From Myxococcus sp. CA023 (GTDB lineage Bacteria; Myxococcota; Myxococcia; Myxococcales; Myxococcaceae): 64,000 bases of DNA. Made by a program: the position numbers and the translations under genes. Under the pieces are notes generated by a model. It was not told where the DNA came from. It worked only from the letters and a program-made list of their open reading frames with translations, and searched no databases. Position 1 is the first letter of the stretch. Every line of letters starts with the position of its first letter. Below are positions 23,345 through 35,300 of this stretch, piece after piece. The stretch covers positions 62,001 through 126,000 of the forward strand of contig NZ_JAAEAH010000013.1 in the NCBI RefSeq assembly GCF_010998615.1. The letters run 5' to 3'.

Positions 23345-26300
23345 CGCGTCTCGAAATCTTGCAGGCGCTCCAGTCGGGACGGATGGCCTTGGAGGACGCC
23401 AAGAAGGCGTTGGCCGCCATCGAGGCGCAGGTGCAGCCGGAGGACTTCGGGCTGGTGGTCGCGGGCGTGGGCGGCGTGGAGGCCGCGCGCCTGTCACCCT
23501 GGACTGTGGCGCCGCCATCGCCCGGGGACATCACCATCCAGGTGCGCGCGTCCGCCCTCAACTACCCCGACGTGATGTGTGTCCGGGGGCTGTACCCCAC
23601 CATGCCCGAATACCCGTTCGTGCCGGGCTTCGAGGTGGCGGGTGTGGTCTCCGCCGTGGGGCCCGGCGTCGCCCGCTTCGCGGTGGGCGACGAGGTCATC
23701 GCCGTCACGGGACCGCTCCTGGGCGGACACGCCTCCAAGGTCAACGTGCCGACGGACAACGCCGTGCGGAAGCCCGCGACGTTGACGTTCGAGGAGGCTT
23801 GCAGCCTGCCGGTGGTCTTTTCGACCGTCTATTACGCCTTTGAGATGGGCAAGCTCGCCGAGGGCGAGCACGTGCTGGTGCAGACCGCGACCGGTGGCTG
23901 TGGGCTCATGGCCTTGCAGTTGGCCCACCTGAAGCGGTGCATCTGTCACGGCAGCTCCAGCCGTGATGACAAGCGCAAGGTGCTCGAGCGCATCGGCGTT
24001 CCACACGTCATCGACTACACCGGTAACTTCGCGCCGGAGATTCGGAATCAGACCGGTGGGCGAGGCGTGGACGTGGTGCTCAACATGGTGTCCGGCGAGG
24101 CGATCCAGAAGGGGATCGACTCCCTGGCTCCTTTCGGGCGCTACCTCGAAATCGCGGTGCACGCCCTGAAGACCAGCCCGAAGCTGGACCTGTCCCGGCT
24201 GGTGCAGAACCAGACCCTCCACAGCATCGACCTGCGCAGGGTCGGGTTCGCCGGGCGACTGGGGGCGCACCGCCTGCTGGATGAGATGGCCGCCATGGCG
24301 AGCGCGGGGGAGATCGTTCCCATTGTCTCGCGCGTCTACCCGGTCCGGAAGCTTCAGGACGCCCTCCAGTACGTGAGCGAGGGCAAGCACATTGGCAAGG
24401 TGGTCCTCAGCCACACGGCGGCGGAGGTCGTCGACCGCACGGAGGCGTGCATCGAGGCGATGGTTCGCCACCGCAAGCGCTTCGAGTCTTCCGCGCCTTC
24501 GAAGCCCACCGTGCCGGTGTCCCCACCTGATCTTCGGACGGAGCGCCCGGTGACCCAGGACATGGAGCCGGTGGCGGTGATTGGGATGGCGGGCAAGTTC
24601 CCACGCGCGAGTGATCTTGCGCAGTTCTGGCAGAACATCGCCCGGGGCGTGGACTGCATCTCGGAGGTGCCCGCCGGGCGCTGGTCGGTGGCGGAGCACT
24701 ACGACGCCGACGGGAACACGCCGGGGAAGAGCTACAGCAAGTGGCTGGGCGTGCTGGAGGATGCGGAGAGCTTCGACCCGCTCTTCTTCGGCATCTCCCC
24801 GGCGGAAGCCGAGCGGATGGACCCGCAGCAGCGGCTGTTCCTCGAGGCGTGCTGGCACTGCATCGAGGACGCGGCCATCCGGCCCTCCTCGTTGTCGGAC
24901 ACGCGCTGCGGCGTCTTCGTGGGCTGCGGGCCCACGGACTACGGGCGTGACCTGCGTGGCGGTGACCTCAACGCCCAGGCGCTGATGGGAGGCGCGACGT
25001 CCATCCTCGCCGCCCGCATCTCCTACCTGCTGAATCTCAAGGGCCCCTGCCTGGCCATTGAGACGGCCTGCTCGTCTTCCCTGGTGGCCATCTCGCAGGC
25101 GTGTGACAGCCTCGCCCTGCGGAACTGCGACATGGCCTTGGCGGGTGGTGTGAACGTCGCCTTCGGACCGGCGATGCACATCATGAGCAGCGACGCCGGC
25201 ATGCTGTCGAAGGATGGCCGCTGCTTCACCTTCGATGCGCGCGCGAACGGCTTCGTCCCTGGCGAGGGTGTGGGCGTACTCCTGCTCAAGCGGCTGTCGG
25301 ATGCCGTGCGCGACGACGACCCGATTGCCGGCGTCATCCGGGGGTGGGGCGTCAATCAAGACGGGAAGACGAATGGCATCACCGCGCCCAGTGCGAAGTC
25401 GCAGGCCGCGCTCGAGCGCGAGGTGTATCGCCGCTTTGGCATCGACGCGGACACCATTTCCCTGGTGGAGGCGCACGGTACCGGCACTCGGCTGGGCGAC
25501 CCCATCGAGGTCGAGGCCCTGGTCGAGTCCTTCCGGGAGCACTCGGCGCGGAAGTACTACTGCGCGCTGGGCTCGGTGAAGAGCAACATCGGCCACCTCA
25601 TGACGGCTGCCGGCGTGTCCGGTGTGCTCAAGGTGCTGATGTCCATGCGGCATCAGTCCCTGCCGCCGACCCTCCACTTCGAGGCCGTCAATCCGCACCT
25701 CGCGCTCGAAGGCTCGCCGTTCTACGTCAACACGGAGCTGAAGCCCTGGACCGGCGTCCCCGTCAGACGCGCCTGTGTGAGCTCGTTCGGTTTCAGCGGC
25801 ACCAACGCGCACGTCGTGCTGGAGGAGGCACCGTCCCATCCGCGGACCGTCGCGGGGGACGCCGTGTCACCGGCGGCGCCCGTGGTGTTCACGCTGTCGG
25901 CCCGGACGGAGGTGCAGCTCAAGGAGCTGGCTCGCTCGATGGCGGCGTTCATCTCGGCCACGCCGGACGTGGACCTTCGAGACCTGACGTACACCCTGCA
26001 AGTCGGCCGCGAGATGCTGGAGCACCGGTTGGCCATCCTGGCGGGCTCGCGGGAAGTCTTGCAGGAGGCGCTGGCCGCGTATCTCGCCGGCCGGCCGTCG
26101 GCGGCCGTGCTGTCGGGGCAGGCGAAGCGCACGGCAGCGAGCATCTCCGCCCTGGCCGCTGACGAGGACGGACGGGTCCTCTTCGAAAGCTGGCTGCAGA
26201 AGGGGAAGCTCCGGAGGGTCGCGGACCTCTGGACGCAGGGAGTGGATGTCGACTGGCGGCGGCTGTACGCGACGCACACGCCTCGTCGGCTGCGCCTCCC

Positions 26301-29300
26301 GGGGTACCCGTTCTCGAAGAAGCGTTACTCCCCGCCCGTGGTGGAGGCGCAGGCAGTCTCCACGGTGAGAGGCGGCGCGGTGCTTCACCCCCTCGTCCAC
26401 CGCAACAGCTCCGTTCTGGCTGAGCAGCGCTACCGCAGCACGTTCCGAGGCGACGCCTTCTTCCTGGCGGACCATCAGGTCAACGGGCGCAAAGTCCTGC
26501 CCGCCGCGGCCTATCTGGAGATGGCTCGCTTCGCGGCCAGTGACGCATGGGCGGACGAAGCGGTGGGCCGGATACCGGTCCTCAGGAACGTGGTCTGGAC
26601 CTCGCCCTTGGTGGTGGATGACGCGGCGGAGGTCGGAGTCGCGCTTCATGCGCAGGATGCGGGGCGGCTGACGTTCGAGGTTCATTCCGCGCCCGACGCG
26701 GCGGGGGAGCGCACCGTCCATTGTCGTGGCCTGGCTGAGTTGCAGGAGCGCGTGGCGCCGCGCCATGACCTCCGGCGGCTGGAAGCGGACTGCACCCTGC
26801 GCGTCCTGAGTCGGGAGCAGTGTTACGAGACCTTCGCCCGGCTTGGCCTGAACTATGGGCCCGGCCACCGTGCAATTGTCCGGGTGCGGGTGGGGCACGG
26901 CCAGGCGCTGGGCGAGGTCGAGCTGCCCGAGCACCTGGTGGGCGACGGCCGATCGTTCGTGCTGCACCCCGCGCTGGTCGACTCCGCGCTGCAAGCGGTG
27001 GTCGGTGTGTTGGGTGACGAAGGTGGCACCGCGCCCGCGCTGCCGTTCGCAGTGGAAGAGGTCGTGGTCCATGGCCCGTGCATCCCAAGAATGTGGGCGG
27101 TCGTGCGGAGCGGGACCGGGGAGGGGATGGCACGGAAGCTCGACGTCGACTTGTGCGACGAACAGGGCGCTGTCCGTGTCTCCATCCGCGCACTGTCCCT
27201 GCGGCCTCTTCCCGATCAGCCGACGGCCTCTGTGGCCACGGGACTGTTCCAGATGGAGTGGGTGCCTCGCGAGCTGCCCGCTGGCGACGCGGGGACGTTC
27301 GAACACCGGGTTGTCGTCCTGTGCGGCATGCAGGGCGTGGACGTGGCGCAGCTGTCATCGCGGCTCGACGGTGCGGAGTGCGTGGCGGTGGACGCGTCGC
27401 ATGCCTCCGTCGCGGACCGATTCCTCCATGCGAGCGAGCAGCTGCTGGGTGTGCTTCAGCGAGTCACGACATCAAGGCTCGTGGGCAAGGCGCTGGTCCA
27501 ACTGGTGGCCGCTTCAGGGGCCGACCTGCTGCTGCATGGCCTGAGTGGGATGCTCAAGACCGCGGCGCTCGAGGACGACAAGGTCGTGGGCCAGACGGTG
27601 CTGCTCGCTCAGTCCGCTCCTTCGATGGACCAGCTGGTCGAGGTGTTGCGGAACGAGGCGCGGGCGACTGGTTCGAACTCCGTGCGCTACGACGAGGGCC
27701 GCCGGTTGCTCGCGACCTGGAAGGCCCGGTCCACCGACGCGGTCGCCACGGCTTCCTGGCCGAACAGTGGCGTCTACGTCATCAGCGGCGGGGCGGGTCG
27801 CCTCGGCTTGCGGGTCGCAGAGGAGATTGCTCAGCGCGCGCGTGGAGCGAGCATCGTGCTGGTAGGGCGTTCGGCACCAACGTCCGAGGTGACGGCGCGA
27901 ATCAAGCACATTGCCGGTACAGGGACGCAGGTGGTGTACCGCCAGGCGGACGTAGGAGACCTGACCGCGGTCGATGCCCTGGTGCGAGAGGTCCGGAGCG
28001 CCTTCGGCCCCATCAAGGCCGTGGTGCATGCGGCGGGCCTCCTGCGTGACCGTTACCTCCGGGATAAGACCTCCGAGGAACTGCAGGCAGTGGCGTGGCC
28101 CAAGGTCCGGGGCATCGTGAACCTGGACCTGGCGACGCGCGAAGAGCCGCTGGAACTGTTCCTGGTGTTCTCGTCGATTGCCGGCGCCATCGGCAACATC
28201 GGTCAGGCGGACTACGCGGCGGCCAACGCCTTCATGGATGGCTATGCCGCGCACCGGGACGCACTGGTTCGGACTGGCGAACGTGCCGGGCGCACGCTGT
28301 CGGTCAACTGGCCCTTCTGGGAGGAGGGCGGCATGCAGGTCGATGCCGCCACGGCGAAGCGCATGGTCCGTGAGTGGGGGCTGGCGGCGCTGTCGAGCAC
28401 CCAGGCCTTCGACGCGCTCTATCGCGGCCTGCGCACGGATGCGGCCCAGTTGATGGTGCTCTCGGGGCACCTGGAGGCCATCCAGCGCCGACTGACATTG
28501 TCGGAGGAGGGCGGGGCACGTCGCGCGGCGACTGGCGCGGCGCGCGCCGTGACGATTGATGACGACACCCTGAGGACGCAGGTCCGCCAGGTCCTCATGT
28601 CGGTCGTGTCGAAGGTCCTCAAGATTCCGTTCGAGGAGCTCGACGCTGACGCCGAGCTCAAGGAGATGGGCTTCGACTCCATCTCGCTGACCGACCTCGC
28701 GCACCAGCTCGCTGGGGAGTACCGGCTGGACCTGGCTCCCACCGTGTTCTTCGAGCACCCGACCATCAACGCCCTGGTGGGACGGCTGGTCAGCGAGCAC
28801 CGGCCACTGCTGGCCGAAAGGCATCGCGGTGTGGCGGGCCCCGTGGCCGACACGTCGCCCGAAGACACGCTGCCGACGCCTCCCGTCAGCCGGCGTTCAG
28901 GGCGTCGTTCACCAGGCTTCAGTCCGGCGGCGGTCGCGAAGGTGCCGGGACAGCGGGAGCCGGTCGCGGTGGTCGGCATGAGTGGCGCGTTCCCCGGTGC
29001 CCCCGATCTGGCGGCCTTCTGGCGGAACCTCGCGGCGGGACGTGACTGCATCGAGGAGATCCCCGCGGACCGCTGGAACTGGCGCGACTACTTCGGCGAC
29101 CCGGCGGCGGAGGACAACAAGACCCGCATCCGGCACGGCGGCTTCATCGAAGGCGTTGGCGAGTTCGACCCCCTGTTCTTCGGCATCTCCCCGTCGGAAG
29201 CCGAGATCATGGACCCGCAGCAGCGGCTCTTGATGACGCACGTCTGGCGCGCCATCGAGGACGCTGGTCACGCGCCGCAGAGCCTGGCTGGCAGCAACAC

Positions 29301-32300
29301 CGCCATCTTCGTGGGAACGGGCAACACCGGCTATGCGTCACTGCTGGAGCGTTCTCGGGTCGCCATCAAGGGAAGCACCGCCACCGGCTCCGTGCCTTCC
29401 GTGGGACCGAACCGGCTGAGCTACCTGCTGGACCTCCATGGCCCCAGCGAGCCCATCGAGACCGCCTGCTCCAGCTCCCTGGTCGCGGTGCACCGCGCGC
29501 TCCTCGCCATCGAGCTGGGGCTGTGTGACGCGGCCCTGGTCGGCGGGGTGAACACCATCGTCACCCCGGACGCGCACATCGGCTTCGGCAAGGCCGGGAT
29601 GCTGAGTGAGGACGGGCGCTGCAAGACCTTCGCTCGCGGCGCGGACGGCTACGTGCGAGGCGAGGGCGTGGGCGTGCTGTACCTCAAGCGCCTCAGTCTG
29701 GCCGAGCGCGACGGGGACCACATCTACGGATTGTTGCTGGGCAGCGCCGAGAACCACGGCGGCCGGGCGAACTCACTCACGGCGCCCAACCCCAAGGCCC
29801 AGGCTGACCTCATCGAGGCCGCCTGGCTGCGCGCGGGCGTGGACCCACGCACGGCGGGCTACATCGAGGCTCACGGCACGGGGACGTCGCTGGGAGACCC
29901 GGTCGAAATCAACGGACTCAAGAGCGCCTTCCACTCCCTCTACGAGAAGACGGGGGCGGCTGAAGGCGCCGGCGCGCACATCGGCATTGGCTCGGTGAAG
30001 AGCAACATCGGACACCTGGAGCTGGCCGCCGGTGTGGCGGGGCTCATCAAGGTGCTGTTGCAGATGCGGCACGGGGCGATCGCGAAGAGCCTCCATTGTG
30101 AGGAGCTGAATCCCTACATCGAACTCAAGGGGTCGCCCTTCTACGTGGTGCAGGAAGGCCGTCCCTGGCTCGCGCTGAAGGATGCCAGCGGCCGTCCGTT
30201 GCCACGGCGCGCGGGCGTCAGCTCCTTTGGCTTTGGCGGCGTCAACGCTCACGTCGTCGTGGAGGAGTACGTACCAAGCTACGAAGCGACTCCGACGCCG
30301 CTGCGTGGGCCGGCCATCTGCGTGCTCTCCGCTCGGACGGAAGAGCAGTTGAGGCAGCAGGCCCGCCAGCTGCTCGAAGCGGTGGAGCGGGAAGGATACC
30401 GGGACGAACACCTGTCCGCGCTTGCCTACACGCTTCAGGTGGGGCGTGACGCCATGGAGGAGCGCCTGGCCCTGTTGGTGGACTCCATCGCCGGGCTCCA
30501 GGAGAAGCTCCGTGCCTTCGTGGACGGCGCGGGCGTGGGCGACGCGGTGTTCCGCGGTCACGTGAAGCGGAGCAAGGACGCGCTGTCCGTGTTCACGGGC
30601 GACGACGACCTCCAGGAGGCCATTGCGTCGTGGTTGAGCAAGGGCAAGTACCACAAGCTGCTCGACCTCTGGACCAAGGGGCTGTCGTTCGACTGGAACC
30701 GGCTGTACGGGGCCCAGCGGCCGCAGCGGCTGAGCCTGCCCACGTACCCGTTCTCCCGGACGCGTTACTGGGTCCCGGAAGGTGGACAGTCTTCCGCTGG
30801 GTCCATGTGGGGCTCGGTGCGGGCTGGTGGTGTGGACGCCCTGCATCCGCTGCTGCGGCGGAATGTCTCCGACCTCCGCCAGCAGGGTTACGAGGCCGTG
30901 TTCAGCGCGGACCAGTTCTTCCTCGCGGACCACGTGATTCTCGGCAAGCGGGTGGTGCCCGGCGTCGTCTACTTGGAGATGGCGCGTGCCGCGCTCCAGC
31001 TCGCCGAAGGGGAGGATGCGGCGGTCGTCCGGCCCGTTCGCGTGACGAACGTGACGTGGCCCCAGCCGCAGGTGGTGGAGGGGCCCACGACCGAGCTGCG
31101 CGTGTCGCTGTTCCCCGAGGACGATGGGCGCGTGCGCTTCGACATCCACAGCGGCTCCGACGATACGCACGTCTGCCACAGCCAGGGCCTGGTGACTTCC
31201 TTCGAGCCGAAGCCCGCGGCGGCGGTGGATGTGGCGGCCCTGAAGTCGCAGTGCCAGCGCGGTGAGCTGTCCGCCGAGCAGTGCTACCAGGCCTTTGCTT
31301 CACTGGGGGCCGCTTATGGACCGGGGCACCGGGCGCTCCGCGCCGTCTATCAGGGCGTTGACCAGGTCCTGGCGAGGCTCGTCCTTCCGGAGGGCCTCGG
31401 TTCGACGGTGGCGCCCTACGTCCTGCACCCCTCGCTGATGGATGCGGCATTGCAGGCGACCATCGGCCTGAGCGCGCAGGAGTCGCCGGCTCCCGTCGGG
31501 TTGCCGTTCTCGGTGGATGCGGTGGAGGTCCTGGCGCCTTGTCCGCCCCAGCTGTGGGTCTGGATCCGGAACGCAGCGGGAAGCACTGCGGGAGGGGCTG
31601 TGCGGAAGCTGGACCTGGACCTGCTCGCGGACGATGGACAGGTGTGCATTCGGCTCAAGGGCTTCCTGATGCGGCCGGTGAAGGAGCTGCGCGCCGCGCC
31701 CGTGCCTCGAAACCTGGCACCGGAAGAAGAGGTGGACGTCTCGCCGGTGGATGCCGGTCCCGTGGGGGACACGAGCTCGGTGCGGGACCAGATTCGCAGC
31801 GTCCTCATCACGGAGGTCGCGCGGGCCGTCAAGGTCAGCGCGGGTGACATCGAGATCAACACGGAGTTCAGTGAGTATGGCTTCGACTCCATCAGCCTGA
31901 CGGAGTTCGCCAGCCGGCTGAACCACGGGTATGGCCTGTCGCTCACGCCGACGCTGTTCTTCGAGCTGCCCACCATCGCCGCGTTGTCCGAGCACCTCGC
32001 TGAGAAGTACCGGCAGAACTTCGACCGGTACATGGTCGTCGCCAAGCGAGGCGCCGATTCGGGGAACACGCCAGCGCCGACGAAAGCGGTGGGACCGAAG
32101 GCGGAGGCACGGCGGCTGCGACGCATGCCTCGGCCGTCTCCGAGCGCGGAACCGAGCACGTATGGCAATGCCGAGCCACTGGCCGTCATCGGCATGAGTG
32201 GCCGCTTCCCCATGGCCGAGGACTTGGAGGCGTACTGGCGGAACCTGCGGGACGGTGTCGACTGCATCCAGGAGATTCCCGCGTCCCGCTGGGACTGGCG

Positions 32301-35300
32301 GGAGATCTACGGCGACGCGAATCAGGAGCCCGGGAAGACGCTCATCAAGTGGGGCGGGTTCATCGACGGCATCGACGAGTTCGACCCGCTCTTCTTCGGC
32401 GTCTCGCCTTCCGAGGCGGAGCTGATGGACCCCCAGCAGCGCCTGTTGATGACCTACGTCTGGCTGGCGATGGAAGACGCGGGCTACTCCGCCAGCTCGC
32501 TGTCGGGCACCCGGACCGCGCTGTTCATCGGCACGGGACAGGCCGGGTACGGATCGCTCATCGAGCAGGCGAACGCCGAAATCAAGAGCTACGCGTCGAC
32601 GGCCGCGGTGCCCTCTGTGGGCCCGAACCGGATGAGCTACTTCCTCAACATCAAGGGCCCGAGCGAACCCATTGAGACGGCCTGCTCCAGCTCGCTGGTG
32701 GCGGTGCACAAGGCGATGTTGGCCATCCACCGGGGCGAGTGCGACACGGCCATCGTCGGTGGCGTCAACACGCTCCCGACGCCCGCGGGGCACATCGGCT
32801 TCGACAAGGCCGGGATGTTGAGCCCGGATGGGCGCTGCAAGACGTTCTCGGACCAGGCGAACGGGTACGTGCGCGGTGAAGGCGTGGGCATGTTGATGCT
32901 GAAGCGCCTCTCCCTCGCCGAGGCGGATGGCGACCACATCTATGGCGTCATCCGGGGAAGCGCCGCCGGGCATGGCGGGCGGACGAACTCGCCCACCGCG
33001 CCCAGCCCCAAGTCCCAGGCCGAGCTGCTGCATGCGACCTACATGCAAGCCGGCATCGACCCGCGAACCGTCACGTTCATCGAGGCGCACGGCACGGGAA
33101 CCTCGCTGGGAGACCCCATCGAAATCGACGGGCTCAAGAGCGCCTTCACCGCGCTGGACCCGACGCTCGGCGCGGGCCCCGTGGACCGCGCCTTCTGCGG
33201 CCTGGGCTCCGTGAAGACGAACATCGGCCACCTGGAGCTGGCGGCCGGCGTCGCCGGCGTCATCAAGGTGCTGCTGCAGATGAAGCACAAGACGTTGGCC
33301 AAGAGCCTGCACAGCCAGCAGTTGAACCGGCACATCCGTCTGGACGGTTCACCTTTCTTCATCGTGCGCGAGACGCAGCCATGGCCCGCGTTGGAGGACG
33401 GCGCCGGCAACGTGGTTCCGCGCCGGGCCGGCGTCAGCTCGTTTGGCATCGGCGGTGTGAATGCCCACGTGGTCGTGGAGGAGTACCTGCCATCGAGTGC
33501 GCCCGCCGCGGAGGTTCCGCAAGACGCGCCGCACCTCATCGTGCTGTCGGCGAAGAACGAGGCCCGCCTCATCGAGCGCGCGCGGCAGTTGCTGCATGCC
33601 GTGGAGCAAGGCGAGGTGTCGCAGGCGGACCTGCCGTCGGTGGCGTACACCCTGCAAGTCGGCCGCGATGCGATGGAGGAACGGCTGGGGCTACTCGCGC
33701 GCTCGTTGGAGGAGCTGAAGGAGAAGCTCCTCGAGTTCACCGAAGGCAGGGGGCTGGCGGACGGCGTGTTCCGGGGCCACGTGAAGCGGCATAAGGAGTT
33801 CCTGTCCGTCTTCGCGGATGACGCGGAGATGCAGGAGGCGGTGGCCAAGTGGATGGCCCGGGGCAAGCTGTCGAAGGTCCTGGAGGTCTGGACGCGTGGC
33901 ATGCCCGTCGACTGGGCGAAGCTGCACGGCGGCGCGCAGCTCCGGCGCCGGAGCCTGCCCACCTATCCCTTCGCGAAGGAGAAGTACTGGGTAGCGAAGC
34001 CGGCGCGCGCGGAGAACCGCGTCCGGGCCGGCAGCCGGGCGGCCCTGCATCCTCTGGTGCATGAGAACTCGTCCGACCTGCGGGGGCAGCGCTACAGCGC
34101 CCACCTCACGGGAGAGGAGTTCTTCCTCCGAGACCATGTCGTGGGCCAGGACAAGGTGCTGCCCGGCGTGGCCTTCCTGGAGATGGCGCGCGCTGCGGTG
34201 GTGAACGCCAGTGGCCCGACGCCTCCCGGCAAGGTGACACTGCGGAACGTCGTCTGGTCACGGCCCATCATCGTGACCGACGCCCCGGTGCAGGTGCACA
34301 TCGGTCTGGAGGCGGAGCAGGACGGCAGCGTCGTCTTCGAAATCTACGGAGGCACCGACGAGGCGCCGCTGCTCTTCTGTCAGGGGCGGGCGCGCGTCGG
34401 CGCTGGGACCGACGAGGAGGCCACTGCACCTCGCGTGGACCTGTCGGTCCTCCAATCCGGTTGTCAGGACCGGCGACAGAGCGGCGCGGCCGTCTACCAG
34501 ACGTTCGCGTCGGCCGGGCTGACCTACGGACCCACGCTTCGTGCGCTCCAAGAGCTCTCGATGGGTCGTGGTCAGGTGCTGGCGCGGGCCGTGCTCCCCG
34601 AGCAGGTGTTGAGCAGCCAGGGGCAGTTCGTCCTGCATCCGAGCTTGCTGGATGCCGCGTTGCAGGCCGCCCTCGGTCTGCACTCGGACGAGGGGGGACA
34701 GCTCTCGCTTCCGTTCGCGCTCGATGCGCTGGAGGTGTGGGACGGGCCTGCTCCCTCGGACGTCTGGATTCACCTGAGCGATGAGACGGACGGCGCCGCG
34801 GGTACGAACCGGCAGAAGATTTCCATCTCCCTCTGTGACCGCGACGGCAAGGTCTGGGTCCGCCTGAAGGGATTCTCCACGCGGCCCGTGCCCGCGGCCG
34901 GTGTGCGCGTTGGCGCCGAGAATCACGTCCTCCTGTTCGCGCCCATCTGGGAGGAGAAGGCGCTCGCGAGCGCGCCTATCACCGCAGCGCGGCGCCGGGT
35001 GCTCGTCTTCTGTGGCGCCACCAGCGCCGTGGCCGAGGCCGCCGCGGCCCGGATTCAGGGGGCGCAGAAGGTGGTCATGGGGACGTCGGCCGCCAGCGCG
35101 CCGGAGCGCTTCCGTGAGCTGGTTCAGAAGCTGTTCGAGGCCATCAAGGGAATGGCGTTGCAAGCAGGCCGCGAGGCGACGCTGCTCCAGTGTGTGGTGT
35201 CCACGCAGGACACGGAGCGGGACTCTCTGAGGGGCTTGCTCGGTCTCTTCAAGACGGCGCGACTGGAGCACCCGACCTTGCAGCTCCAGTTGGTGGAGGT

